This document shows, one piece after another, positions 25,445 through 34,472 of a DNA stretch of 43,481 bases. Under the pieces are notes generated by a model. The model had not been told where the DNA came from, ran no database searches, and saw nothing but the letters and a program-made list of their open reading frames with translations. Both the position numbers and the translations under genes were made by a program. How positions within the stretch are numbered: the stretch's first letter is position 1; each line of letters begins with the position of its first letter. The stretch is from Firmicutes bacterium UBA3920 (lineage in GTDB: Bacteria > Bacillota > Clostridia > Caldicoprobacterales > Xylanivirgaceae): positions 1,597 through 45,077 of the forward strand of contig DGES01000120.1 in the NCBI GenBank assembly GCA_002386065.1, read 5' to 3'.

Positions 25445-25473
25445 TTTATAATATATATATCACTACATCACAA
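25445..25473 (-). promoter_or_regulatory. Possible internal sigma-A promoter before murE
   Basis: Minus strand TTGTGA (25473-25468), 17-bp spacer, TATAAA (25450-25445). Two elements with two and one mismatches in a very AT-rich gap between spoVD and murE, so a chance match is possible. Confidence 0.3.
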
Positions 25474-25539
25474 AATTTACAATATAAAAATTGTATTATA
25501 CATTATTTTAAAATCAACACTATGATTAAGTTACACCAT

Positions 25540-27699
25540 CTATTGTTTTTCAAATGTCACGACCACTTCGCTACCACGCAGTACTTCTTCTCCTGCTTTA
25601 GGATTTTGATTTGTTGCAATACCGCTGCCTTCCACTATGAGCTTAAGGCCTACAGACGTTAAAATCTTATTGGTCTCTATGAGAGATTTTCCCTTTACAT
25701 CAGGTACAACCACCGTATCACTTGTATTCTCGGTATCTTGTTCATCTGTTTGCTCCTGTATATTAAAATTATCTTCCTCCTCAGCTGATTCCAAATATAA
25801 TAATACCTTTGTACCTTCTTTGACCGCTGCCCCAGGTTTGGGCAACTGATCCCCTACCATAGTTCCTGACAATTGGGTTGAATACGTAAGTCCTAGAGCT
25901 TTTAGTTCTTTAGTAGCTTCATCTAAAGATCTTCCTATAACGTCAGGAACTTCCACATCTGGAATATCACTGAGATTTGGATCTTCATCATATCTAGGTT
26001 CTACTTCTAGATATTTTAAAGTATCCTCCAATATCATCTTTACATAGGGGGCAGCTATCTGACTACCAAAATCAACCTCTGCCTCTGGCTCATCTACCAT
26101 AAAAAGCACGATAACTTGAGGATCATCAGCTGGTGCAAAACCTATAAATGATGCAATATGTTTTCCTTGTACAATTTTCCCATCTGAACCATATTTTTGT
26201 GCAGTCCCTGTCTTCCCTCCTACCCTATATCCTGGTATATAGGCATTTTTGCCACTGCCTTCCATGACAGCCTTCTCCAATATGGAACACATTGTCTCAG
26301 AAGTTTGAGGAGATATGACTTGCCTTATCTTTTTCGCTTCTATTTCCTCTATAATATTCCCTTCAGTATCTCGAAATTCTTTGGCTATATGAGGTTCCAT
26401 AAGATTACCCCCGTTTATAACTGCAGATACTGCCGTTATAAGCTGTATGGGAGTAACTGATATGGCCTGACCAAATCCCATTCGGGCAAGATCTACATTT
26501 CTAACTATCTCCTTATTCATTATAACGCCCTTTTCTTCCCCTGATACATCTATTCCAGTATTTTTCCCAAAACCAAATGCATCAACATATTGATAGAATC
26601 TATCCTTGCCTAATCTCAAAGCTGTTTCCATAAATATGGGATTACAAGAGTTTTTTACACCTTCTACAAATGTCTGATGACCATGTCCCCAACTCCTCCA
26701 ACATTTTATCTTAACCCCATCTACCATCTTAAAACCAGGACAGTCAAATGTACTATCAGGAGTAATTACACCCTCCTCCAAACCTGCTGCTGATGTTATT
26801 ATCTTAAAAGTAGAACCCGGATCTAGATTGTCCTTACAGTTTATGTTTTTTATATATTCTTGCATACCCTCAAAGCCTAAGTCTCTAGGTGGATTATTAG
26901 GGTCAAAATCTGGCCTACTTGTCATGGCTAATACCTCACCTGTATTTGGCTCCATTACAATAGCATATACCTTTTTTGCGTTATATTTTTCCATAGCATC
27001 TGATGCAGCTTTTTCAGTAAAATACTGTATAGTTTGATCTATAGTAAGTACTAAATTCCAACCATCATTAGGAGGTATATATTGATCCACATTATAAGGA
27101 AGTTCTCTACCTTCTACATCTGTCTCAGTTATGATCTTGCCTGGCGTACCTTTTAGTTGCTTATCATAATATAATTCTATACCCTCCTGACCTTCACCAT
27201 CTATTCCTGTAAAACCTAATATATGGGAAGCCAGATTTTTATTCGGATAATATCGCTTACTCTCTTCCGTAAATACTATACCCTTTATCTCAAGATTTCT
27301 TACCTCATTTGCTACTTCTTTAGCTACTTTTCTCTTTAGCCAAACTTCAGATTTACTTTTATCAGATATCTTATTATATATATCTTCTACCGAAATATCT
27401 ATTATAGGTGCCAATAATTCTGCAACCTCTTTGGGATTTTTTATCTCAGCTGGTCGTGCAGCTATGGTTTCAGCACTTGCACTCTGTGCAAGTATATTAT
27501 CATTTCTATCGTATATTACACCCCGCTTCGGTGCAACGGGTAAATTTCGTGTCCATTGATCTAGTGCTTTGCTTTGAAGTTCTTCTCCTTTGAGAAGCTG
27601 TATATAAGCCAAGCGACCAATCAATATAAAAAAAATCAAGGTTACCACTATAAGCGCCGTCAGTAACCTTTTACGGTTGGTAACCCCCGGTGATGTCAC
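25540..27699 (-). CDS. spoVD: Class B penicillin-binding protein SpoVD/FtsI with two PASTA domains
   Basis: 719 residues from GTG 27699, which has GGGGGAG 6 nt upstream; the open frame extends to 27780 but without a ribosome site. One membrane helix (about 11-33), the PBP dimer domain, and the transpeptidase with SxxK (STFK, Ser 296), SxN (SCN, 351) and KTGT (496). Two PASTA domains follow (about 582-644 and 663-719). B. subtilis SpoVD has one PASTA and PbpB two, so the count is PbpB-like. It crosslinks septal or spore-cortex peptidoglycan with its SEDS partner. Because it is the only class B PBP in the cluster it may be the vegetative division enzyme. Confidence 0.94.
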   Translation of the reverse strand: MTSPGVTNRKRLLTALIVVTLIFFILIGRLAYIQLLKGEELQSKALDQWTRNLPVAPKRGVIYDRNDNILAQSASAETIAARPAEIKNPKEVAELLAPIIDISVEDIYNKISDKSKSEVWLKRKVAKEVANEVRNLEIKGIVFTEESKRYYPNKNLASHILGFTGIDGEGQEGIELYYDKQLKGTPGKIITETDVEGRELPYNVDQYIPPNDGWNLVLTIDQTIQYFTEKAASDAMEKYNAKKVYAIVMEPNTGEVLAMTSRPDFDPNNPPRDLGFEGMQEYIKNINCKDNLDPGSTFKIITSAAGLEEGVITPDSTFDCPGFKMVDGVKIKCWRSWGHGHQTFVEGVKNSCNPIFMETALRLGKDRFYQYVDAFGFGKNTGIDVSGEEKGVIMNKEIVRNVDLARMGFGQAISVTPIQLITAVSAVINGGNLMEPHIAKEFRDTEGNIIEEIEAKKIRQVISPQTSETMCSILEKAVMEGSGKNAYIPGYRVGGKTGTAQKYGSDGKIVQGKHIASFIGFAPADDPQVIVLFMVDEPEAEVDFGSQIAAPYVKMILEDTLKYLEVEPRYDEDPNLSDIPDVEVPDVIGRSLDEATKELKALGLTYSTQLSGTMVGDQLPKPGAAVKEGTKVLLYLESAEEEDNFNIQEQTDEQDTENTSDTVVVPDVKGKSLIETNKILTSVGLKLIVEGSGIATNQNPKAGEEVLRGSEVVVTFEKQ

Positions 27700-27820
27700 C
27701 CCATACTCCCCCTTTATAGATATATTTTTTATAGCCAACTCTAAATGTGAAAAACAAGGAAGATATAATGTCCCACGCATTATAGGGTTAAATATAGTTA
27801 GAGAAAACTCTATATTAAAA

Positions 27821-28306
27821 TCAATCTATAAATTCTTTTATCCTTTCAATTATCGTCTTTTTAGCAATTTGAATATCTCCATTCTCCTCTGTCCTACCAG
27901 AGATATCACTAGGCAAACTTATCACTTGAACCTGACCTTTTGTAGGATAATCCATACCCAATTCTTCTTTTGCTACCTCTTCTATACGATTTAAATCACT
28001 ACATGATGCCAATTCTATACGCAAGCTTTGTTGTCTATTTTGTTCTTCTTGCAAAGCTTTTTCTAATTCTAATATGTGCTGGTGGTTCTGATTTATGATA
28101 GCATATCGTCCTACAGTGAGGCATGAAAATATAAATATTACAATTAGCATAACTATAGGCATAACTTTTCCCTTCGCCTTTGGCAATGGTTGAACTCGTG
28201 TTTTTCCCCTATTCTGCCTTTTCGGTAGTTGGGATTTGCGAGTAGGATCTTGTTCCTTCCTCTCATATTGTGGATAATAACTATGTTGTTTTTCCGCTAC
28301 TAACAA
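27821..28306 (-). CDS. ftsL: Cell division protein FtsL
   Basis: 161 residues: a basic, charged cytoplasmic N-terminus of about 45 residues, one membrane helix (MPIVMLIVIFIFSCLTVG), a coiled coil (HILELEKALQEEQNRQQSL), and an ending with RIEEVAKEELGMDYPTKGQV that is shared by FtsL/DivIC septum-formation proteins. It sits between rsmH and the PBP gene, the fixed place of ftsL. The start is TTG 28306, 9 nt after GGAGG. The 121-bp gap before spoVD has only weak promoter-like sequence. Confidence 0.88.
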   Translation of the reverse strand: MLVAEKQHSYYPQYERKEQDPTRKSQLPKRQNRGKTRVQPLPKAKGKVMPIVMLIVIFIFSCLTVGRYAIINQNHQHILELEKALQEEQNRQQSLRIELASCSDLNRIEEVAKEELGMDYPTKGQVQVISLPSDISGRTEENGDIQIAKKTIIERIKEFID

Positions 28307-28349
28307 TTTATTCAGCCTCCTACATTATTATACGTATCTAGATATACTA

Positions 28350-29276
28350 TTATAATTTTTGACAGACTCTAAGCTTTGCACTTCTAGCTCGGGGGTTAAT
28401 TTTTAATTCTTCACCTTTCGCTGTCAATGGTTTACGTGTAATTATTTTAATTTTAGGTTTACGACCACATATACAAATTGGAGCATCATTAGGACAAATA
28501 CATGGATTTTCATAATTTTTGAAAGTCCTCTTTACAATGGTATCTTCCAATGAATGAAAGCTTATTACACATAATCTACCTCCAGATTTCAAAACTTCTA
28601 TACCCTTCTCTAATCCTATCTTTAATGACTCCAATTCTCTATTGACTTCGATACGTATAGCTTGAAATGTTCTCTTGGCAGGGTGTGGTCCCTTTCTCCT
28701 TGCTCCAGCAGGTATTGCTGCTTTTATTACTTCCACAAGCTCACCTGTAGTCTCAATAGGTCTATTGTCAACTATAAACTTTGCTATTCGACTCGACCAA
28801 CGCTCCTCACCATATTCCCATAGTATGCGGCTAAGTTCACTCCTTGAATAAGTGTTCACCACATCATATGCAGAAAATTCTTGATCTGGATTCATACGCA
28901 TATCAAGAGGAGCATTGTGCATATATGAAAAACCTCTATTCGGATTATCAACCTGGGGAGAAGAGATCCCTATATCTAATACCATGCCATCTATAGAAGA
29001 TATATTTAAACCTTCTAATATGCTATCTATATTGGAAAAATTTCCCTGTATTGAGATAAATGAATCTCCAAATTTAGATAGTCTTTTGGTGGAATATCCC
29101 AATGCTTCTGGATCCCTATCTATTCCTATTAAAATTCCACCAGGAGTTATCTTTTCTAATATTCCATATGCATGACCTCCACCACCCAGTGTTCCATCCA
29201 CTATAATATCCCCTGGCTTACAATCTAATAAGCTTAAAATCTCTTTGTATAATACCGGTCTATGTGAAAATTTCAT
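28350..29276 (-). CDS. rsmH: 16S rRNA (cytosine1402-N4)-methyltransferase RsmH
   Basis: 308 residues. RsmH (MraW) methylates C1402 of 16S rRNA in the ribosomal P site using S-adenosylmethionine. The SAM-binding block DGTLGGGGHAYGILE, the GMVLDIGISSPQVDNPNRGFSY motif, PLDMRMNP and the C-terminal SFHSLEDTIVKRTF are characteristic. ATG 29276 begins MKFSHRPVLYKEIL, the conserved start; its GGAGAG site is rather far (about 12 nt). It follows mraZ as in nearly all bacteria. Confidence 0.97.
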   Translation of the reverse strand: MKFSHRPVLYKEILSLLDCKPGDIIVDGTLGGGGHAYGILEKITPGGILIGIDRDPEALGYSTKRLSKFGDSFISIQGNFSNIDSILEGLNISSIDGMVLDIGISSPQVDNPNRGFSYMHNAPLDMRMNPDQEFSAYDVVNTYSRSELSRILWEYGEERWSSRIAKFIVDNRPIETTGELVEVIKAAIPAGARRKGPHPAKRTFQAIRIEVNRELESLKIGLEKGIEVLKSGGRLCVISFHSLEDTIVKRTFKNYENPCICPNDAPICICGRKPKIKIITRKPLTAKGEELKINPRARSAKLRVCQKL

Positions 29277-29299
29277 ATCTTTATATATCTCTCCATTAT

Positions 29300-29731
29300 T
29301 TAAATTCCTAATTCAGCCATCCGCTCAAATATAGCCTCATGATCCATATCAGCTAAATCATTATATTTCTCCCAAACTTCCTTACTCCATATCTCTACTC
29401 TAGATAATACTCCTATGATTACAATCTCCTTATCCAATTTCGCATATTCACGAAGATTAGAAGGGATAAGCGTTCTGCCCTGTTTGTCTAATTGACATTC
29501 AGATGCCCCAGCAAAAAAGAATCTAGTAAATGCACGGGCATCTTTGCTAGTAAGCGGTAGGGTACGAAGTTTGTCCTCAAGATTTTCCCACTCATGGCTA
29601 GGATATACGAACAGGCAATTATCGAGACCTTTTGTAATCACAAAGCTCTCACCCAATGCCTCCCTAAACTTAGAAGGCATTATTATCCGTCCCTTGGAAT
29701 CTATAGTATGTTGGTGTTCGCCAATAAACAT
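29300..29731 (-). CDS. mraZ: Transcriptional regulator MraZ
   Basis: 143 residues from ATG 29731 (MFIGEHQHTID, the family start), 8 nt after AGGGG. A GTG at 29740 in frame overlaps that site and is rejected. Two SpoVT/AbrB-type halves each carry the family DxxxR motif (DSKGRIIMPSKFR; DKQGRTLIPSNLR). MraZ forms a ring and represses its own dcw promoter in E. coli and Mycoplasma by binding short direct repeats. Matching repeats lie just upstream here (separate entry), so autoregulation is likely. Confidence 0.96.
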   Translation of the reverse strand: MFIGEHQHTIDSKGRIIMPSKFREALGESFVITKGLDNCLFVYPSHEWENLEDKLRTLPLTSKDARAFTRFFFAGASECQLDKQGRTLIPSNLREYAKLDKEIVIIGVLSRVEIWSKEVWEKYNDLADMDHEAIFERMAELGI

Positions 29732-29748
29732 ATATCCCACCCCTATAT

Positions 29749-29784
29749 ATTATGACACCACTTCGCTCCACTTTCAACCACTTT
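29749..29784 (-). promoter_or_regulatory. dcw operon sigma-A promoter overlapped by three MraZ boxes
   Basis: Minus strand TTGAAA (29777-29772), 17-bp spacer, CATAAT (29754-29749). Three direct repeats AAAGTGG, AAAGTGG, GAAGTGG (29784-29778, 29774-29768, 29764-29758) each have a 3-bp spacer, giving an exact 10-bp period. They cover the -35 and the spacer, a position fit for repression. The repeat matches the AAAGTGK-N3 MraZ box reported for Mycoplasma. Confidence 0.8.
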
Positions 29785-29872
29785 ATAGTATAAATTCTAC
29801 ATAGATTTTTAATTTCCTGCATTTTTACGTTGGAAAATCTTTCTTTTTAAAAAATAGCTCATAAGTCCTATA

Positions 29873-29920
29873 AATAGAAAAATGCACGATGTTTTTAAAA
29901 ACATCGTGCATTTTTCTATT
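29873..29920. terminator. 48-nt perfect palindrome, terminator of the NlpC/P60 gene
   Basis: Bases 29873-29920 form a perfect inverted repeat with core ATGCACGATG/CATCGTGCAT flanked by A5 and T5 runs in both directions, so it should terminate transcription both ways. It lies 48 bp past the stop of the NlpC/P60 gene and isolates the dcw promoter from upstream transcription. Confidence 0.88.
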
Positions 29921-29967
29921 ACGTATACTTTTTCTATTTTAATATATTTCATAATTAAAAATCTATT

Positions 29968-31248
29968 TTACTTCAAAACTCTACGCCCCCAACAAAAACC
30001 TTCTCTATAATATCCTGAACTTAATGTACTTATTACTACTTTCCTACTATTTTTAGCTGAAGTTGCATGTATAAAATTGCCTCCACCTATATATATCCCT
30101 ACATGTTGTACAGGTCTTTCATCTCCCCGCAAATTGCTAAAAAACACTAGATCAGCAGGTTTCAAAGCATCTATGGTTGCAATCTTAGTCCCTATTGATG
30201 CATTTGCCTGTTCAACAGCTCTGCGCGGTAAAAATATTCCAAAGTTTTTAAACACAAATGTTGTCAATCCAGAACAGTCAAATGCTGATGGGCCATTCCC
30301 TCCATATACATATGGTACTCCTAGATAGCGCTTTGCAAAATTAATTATATCATTTGCATCTATAGGTGGAGATGTAGATATTCCTCTACTCGTCTCTCCA
30401 TTACTAGTGATAGAAGCAGCCTTATCATTTTTACTTATAGCATCAGCACTAAATAGCTTGCTCTTTGTAGCACTTCCTGTTATCCCATCTACTCTAAGTC
30501 CATTTGCCCTCTGAAAATCTCGAACTGCCTCTCCTGTAATAGGACCATAATATTGGGTTATACTGTGATATGTATAAAATCCTAATTCCTTTAGACGTCT
30601 TTGAATAGTAGATACCTCTAAGTCACTATCTCCCAATTTAAACACCTTATTTGATAGACCTTCAGACATATTATTTGAAGATACAGAGCTACTCTTTGAT
30701 ATATCAGATTTTTCTAGCTTACGTATAGTAGCAGGACCTACAATACCATCTACTTTAAGAGCATTGGCCTTTTGAAAATCTTTCACCGCTTCTTCTGTAA
30801 TGGGGCCATAGTATTGGGTTATACGATAATGATTATAAAAACCCAATTCCTTTAACCTACCTTGAATAACCGAAATATCCGGACCTCTATCTTCTAACTT
30901 ATATATGTTTTTAGATAATTTTAATACACTACTCGATGTTTCAGGTTCACCACTTGACTGTTTTAGTTTTCCCATGGTCGCTGGACCTACTATTCCATCT
31001 ACTTGAAGGGCATTTTGAATCTGAAATGTTTTTACTGCATTGTAAGTTATTGGCCCATAATATCCTGTGATATGAGAACTCTTTATAAGCCCCCTATCTG
31101 ACAAGAGCGATTGTACTTGTTTGACTTCCTCGCCCGTACTACCTATTTTTAACACCGAACTAGCATATGCTATAGAATTCAGTGGAAAAACTATCACAGC
31201 AAAAGCTATAATTAATCCCCATGTAACGACCTTCTTTAAATTATCCAA
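29968..31248 (-). CDS. Secreted NlpC/P60 peptidoglycan hydrolase with three PG-binding repeats
   Basis: 426 residues. A signal peptide (about 1-30, ending SIAYAS) is followed by three PG_binding_1 repeats (about 33-96, 117-179, 204-266; each with YYGPIT...AV..FQ..N.L.VDGI.G.AT) and a C-terminal NlpC/P60 domain (about 295-426) with the catalytic triad residues Cys 325 (FDCSGLT), His 382 (QHVGIYIG) and His 394 (FIHATS). Such enzymes cut stem peptides, usually between D-Glu and DAP. The start is TTG 31248, 8 nt after AGGAGG. It has its own promoter and terminator and is therefore not part of the dcw operon. Confidence 0.93.
   Translation of the reverse strand: MDNLKKVVTWGLIIAFAVIVFPLNSIAYASSVLKIGSTGEEVKQVQSLLSDRGLIKSSHITGYYGPITYNAVKTFQIQNALQVDGIVGPATMGKLKQSSGEPETSSSVLKLSKNIYKLEDRGPDISVIQGRLKELGFYNHYRITQYYGPITEEAVKDFQKANALKVDGIVGPATIRKLEKSDISKSSSVSSNNMSEGLSNKVFKLGDSDLEVSTIQRRLKELGFYTYHSITQYYGPITGEAVRDFQRANGLRVDGITGSATKSKLFSADAISKNDKAASITSNGETSRGISTSPPIDANDIINFAKRYLGVPYVYGGNGPSAFDCSGLTTFVFKNFGIFLPRRAVEQANASIGTKIATIDALKPADLVFFSNLRGDERPVQHVGIYIGGGNFIHATSAKNSRKVVISTLSSGYYREGFCWGRRVLK
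30524..30870 (-). repeat. Near-identical DNA repeats encoding PG-binding units 2 and 3
   Basis: The segments around 30524-30610 and 30785-30870 match closely at the nucleotide level with an offset of 261 bp (87 codons), while repeat 1 is more diverged. This suggests a more recent duplication of units 2 and 3. Confidence 0.7.
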
Positions 31249-31285
31249 AACAGTCCCCTCCTCAATATTCGCACCTTTACATAAA

Positions 31286-31314
31286 AGTATACCCTTTGTT
31301 CACCCACTAGCCAA
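31286..31314 (-). promoter_or_regulatory. Sigma-A promoter of the NlpC/P60 gene
   Basis: Minus strand TTGGCT (31314-31309), 17-bp spacer, TATACT (31291-31286), with the ribosome site and TTG start about 30 bp downstream. It lies in the 133-bp gap after recJ. No clear recJ terminator was seen. Confidence 0.5.
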
Positions 31315-31381
31315 ACCCCATAATGGGCCAAATTCCCTCATAAACTCATGTTTTTTTCATCTATTACAATATTGTTACATT

Positions 31382-33667
31382 TTAGTTACATATATTCTTC
31401 ATATCCCCAACTTCACGGGAAAGCATGTATCTTTTAAAAGCTATCATCTCATGAAAACCATTATGAAGTAGTCGCCCTAAACGCCTACTTTTATTGGTTT
31501 TTGTTCTCTTTTTGCCTCTATAGATTGTAATTTGATCCATATCTTCCAATATATAATCGATAAAACCTACTTCTTTCAAATATTCAAGGGCTATTTCCAT
31601 CAATTCTTCCGGTGCACACATGAGAACCGATAAATCTTGTATGGTAGTAGCGCCATTCTTCCCCTCTATTATATATTTCAATATCTTCTGTAATTGATTC
31701 ATGAATTGTTTTATATCCATTATATCCTCATCTGTAAAAGCTAGGATTATATCTTTTGCTTGACTCAATATAACTATCTCTCTAAATATCGCCGGCGCCG
31801 GCGGCACAGATAGAAGCACCAATGTCTCGCATTTCTCTACACCATAGCGATCCACTCCATATTTTAAACCACTCCGTAAGCCTTCATAATATACTGATGC
31901 CCCATCATATTTTTCCAATATACTGGCTATAGGCTGTTTCCTACAGTCATGCCAATTTATATCATGGAGGAGAGATTTAGAAATTTTTCTTTTCGCCGCA
32001 TTACTCTTCTTCATATTGAGTATTGTAAGGGATATCTTTCCCCTATTTCTTCCTAGTGTATAGACCACATCTACATTATCAAGCTCGTCCTCATCAAATA
32101 TGGGAGAAGCCCACCACCATATTCCATCTAATTGTTCACCATTACGTGAAAATATAAATCGCCTGTGGTTTTTCCCTATAGGCCTATGGGAAAGTATTTC
32201 CACATTTTTTGAAAGAAAAACTGGTTTTGCAAATTTATGTCCAAAGGGGGCAAGACTCTCTATTCGCCGAAGCATTATATCATCTATTGCCGATATGGCA
32301 GCTTCTACATCAATGTCTACAATATCATCTTGTACCACTTTCTCTAAAGGAACCAATCCTTGAATATACTGGGTAAAAGATTCTATATTACCTATATTTA
32401 ATGACATACCTGCAGCCTGATTGTGTCCACCAAATTTTTCAAGGTATTCTCTACTGTCTGCTAATATATCATATATAGAAATATCACCAACAGATCTAGC
32501 AGAACCCGTTGCAGTAATCCCATCATCCTTTAACGTAAGACAGATACATGGCCTTTTATACTGCTCTGCTACCTTCCCAGCCACTATACCCAACACTCCC
32601 TCATGCCAATCTGGATGGTATAATACCAATATGCTTTTATCTTTCTGCTTTTCTTCTATTAAAGTGATTGCTTGTTCAAATATCTCATTTTGTAGCACCT
32701 TACGCCTACTATTTAAACTATCTAATTCAATAGCTTTTTTAATTGCCTTATCCCAGTTTGACTCAAGTAACAGCGACACTGGAAGATATGGATTATCCAT
32801 CCGACCTGCTGCATTTATACGAGGTGCTATTTGAAAGGCAATATCCTCTTCATCTTCTATAATACAATTGTTTCCAATTACATTATAGAGCGCCTTAAGT
32901 CCTATCCTATCTGGAGATATAAGGTAAGGGAGGCCTTTTTTAAGTAAATATCTACACTCATCTAAGACAGGTACCACATCTGCAATAATCCCAAGGGCAA
33001 CTAGATCTAACCACTGTCCTTGGGGTATATCATATCCAACCTTTTCATATAGAGCCTTTACCAACATATAAGCAACCCCTACACCTGGTAGAGGATATAG
33101 TGGATTTTTCTCACCACAAAGCTTCGGATTTAATATAGTATTTGCTGGTGGAAGAATATCAGGTGGAGTATGATGATCCGTTATTATTACATCCATACCT
33201 AAACATCGTGCTAAATCTATTTCCTCAAAATTTGAAATCCCACAGTCACAAGTTATTATAAGGTCTATGCCCTCAGCTTTGAGGCTCTCTATAACATCAC
33301 TATTCATTCCATATCCCTCAGTAAATCTATGAGGTATGTGATATACTACATGACTGAAAAAAGGATCAAGGCCCTCTTTAAGTAGGACTGTAGATGTTAT
33401 ACCATCTACATCGTAATCCCCATATATACATACTTTAGCATTCTCATCCGACTTTTTTAAGATTATTTTGAGCGTTTCTTCCATGCCACTAAACGTAGAT
33501 GGCTCAAATGGCTCATATTCATCTTCATTTAAAAAAATCTTTATTTTATCTGGAGTATCAATACCCCGTCTATATAATATGCCAGCAAGCAGTTCATCAC
33601 CATCTGCGGCCTCTATACATTCCTTAGATATTGCAACTTCATCTGGAAGTAACACTTTAACATCCAC
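31382..33667 (-). CDS. recJ: Single-stranded-DNA-specific 5'-3' exonuclease RecJ
   Basis: 761 residues, the long Firmicutes form (E. coli RecJ is about 577), with a roughly 190-residue C-terminal extension. DHH-family motifs DYDVDG (84-89), CDCG and DHH (164-166) bind the catalytic metals, and the DHHA1 block with GRMDNP and GSARSVGDISIYDIL/GGHNQAAGMSL follows. RecJ digests 5' ends in recombination and repair. GTG 33667 lies 8 nt after GGAGG. It is the last gene of a five-gene set with a nuclease, a helicase, an AddB-like protein and a metallophosphoesterase. Confidence 0.96.
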   Translation of the reverse strand: MDVKVLLPDEVAISKECIEAADGDELLAGILYRRGIDTPDKIKIFLNEDEYEPFEPSTFSGMEETLKIILKKSDENAKVCIYGDYDVDGITSTVLLKEGLDPFFSHVVYHIPHRFTEGYGMNSDVIESLKAEGIDLIITCDCGISNFEEIDLARCLGMDVIITDHHTPPDILPPANTILNPKLCGEKNPLYPLPGVGVAYMLVKALYEKVGYDIPQGQWLDLVALGIIADVVPVLDECRYLLKKGLPYLISPDRIGLKALYNVIGNNCIIEDEEDIAFQIAPRINAAGRMDNPYLPVSLLLESNWDKAIKKAIELDSLNSRRKVLQNEIFEQAITLIEEKQKDKSILVLYHPDWHEGVLGIVAGKVAEQYKRPCICLTLKDDGITATGSARSVGDISIYDILADSREYLEKFGGHNQAAGMSLNIGNIESFTQYIQGLVPLEKVVQDDIVDIDVEAAISAIDDIMLRRIESLAPFGHKFAKPVFLSKNVEILSHRPIGKNHRRFIFSRNGEQLDGIWWWASPIFDEDELDNVDVVYTLGRNRGKISLTILNMKKSNAAKRKISKSLLHDINWHDCRKQPIASILEKYDGASVYYEGLRSGLKYGVDRYGVEKCETLVLLSVPPAPAIFREIVILSQAKDIILAFTDEDIMDIKQFMNQLQKILKYIIEGKNGATTIQDLSVLMCAPEELMEIALEYLKEVGFIDYILEDMDQITIYRGKKRTKTNKSRRLGRLLHNGFHEMIAFKRYMLSREVGDMKNICN

Positions 33668-33682
33668 TTATAAAACCTCCAC

Positions 33683-34471
33683 TTAAAAGTAAATATCCTC
33701 TATATCATCCCAATCATCTAATTCAATCTCTTCTTCTGAAAATATAGAATTATATTCCACTTTATCTGTATTACAAAAATAGTTAAACTCACATGATTGA
33801 CAGTACTTTGCACTCCTCGATTTGTCATAACTTTCATAGTCAAAATCTTGAATCATACCTATGAGAGACTTTAGAAATTCCCTATCTTTTTCAAATTGTC
33901 TTCTATTATAAAAAAGCTCTATAGGACGATCTGGAAATTTGGGTTGCCAATATATCATAGTAATATCCTCAGGTGCTATAGCAGCTCCTTTAAGTCTGCT
34001 TCCTCCTACTGCCATCACATATCTATATACTATAGTCTGCATGGAAGTAGCAAGTACTTTATATGACAGAGGATATTCTTCAGTTTTCCAGTCATATATG
34101 GTTATATTGCCATCTAAATCTACATATACAAGATCATATTTAGCCTGAAGCTTCATATCTCCATCGTCTATCCTAATACTATATTCTGGATAATATTTCC
34201 CTTTGCCAGTCTTAGGTATATATTCCTTAAGTGCATCCATCCAATCATTGAGTGTACCATACTCTTCAAAAAACTTCATATTTAGCGGGATATTAGAAAA
34301 ATATCTATCTGCTAATATATGAAAGTGTCTCCCACGCTCTAAATTAGTTCCATTAGGCTGAACGCCACGCCAATAAAGCCCTTCTATATACCGTTTTTTA
34401 AAACGCACTGGACATCTTCTAAATATATTGAGGGAATATTGACTAAAAAAGAAATTGTCATCTAAATACAT
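33683..34471 (-). CDS. PD-(D/E)XK nuclease with AddB/Cas4-type Fe-S cysteines
   Basis: 262 residues, a RecB-family nuclease. Motifs: Cys 20 (FRRCPVRFKKRY), GRHFH near 47-51, Asp 113 (KYDLVYVD), DWK 127-129, Gln 145 (SMQTIVYRY), and a C-terminal C-x2-C-x5-C (224, 227, 233). One N-terminal plus three C-terminal cysteines is the iron-sulfur 'staple' seen in AddB, Cas4 and Dna2. It stands alone here as a separate protein, one base after the helicase stop and 15 bp before recJ, which suggests it is the nuclease subunit of a helicase-nuclease complex. Confidence 0.85.
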   Translation of the reverse strand: MYLDDNFFFSQYSLNIFRRCPVRFKKRYIEGLYWRGVQPNGTNLERGRHFHILADRYFSNIPLNMKFFEEYGTLNDWMDALKEYIPKTGKGKYYPEYSIRIDDGDMKLQAKYDLVYVDLDGNITIYDWKTEEYPLSYKVLATSMQTIVYRYVMAVGGSRLKGAAIAPEDITMIYWQPKFPDRPIELFYNRRQFEKDREFLKSLIGMIQDFDYESYDKSRSAKYCQSCEFNYFCNTDKVEYNSIFSEEEIELDDWDDIEDIYF

Positions 34472-34472
34472 T

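Noticed and set aside
31363..31385. ACAATATTGT palindrome near the recJ stop as a terminator or operator
   Set aside because: Only ten bases, AT-rich, with no T run in the transcribed direction; chance is likely.
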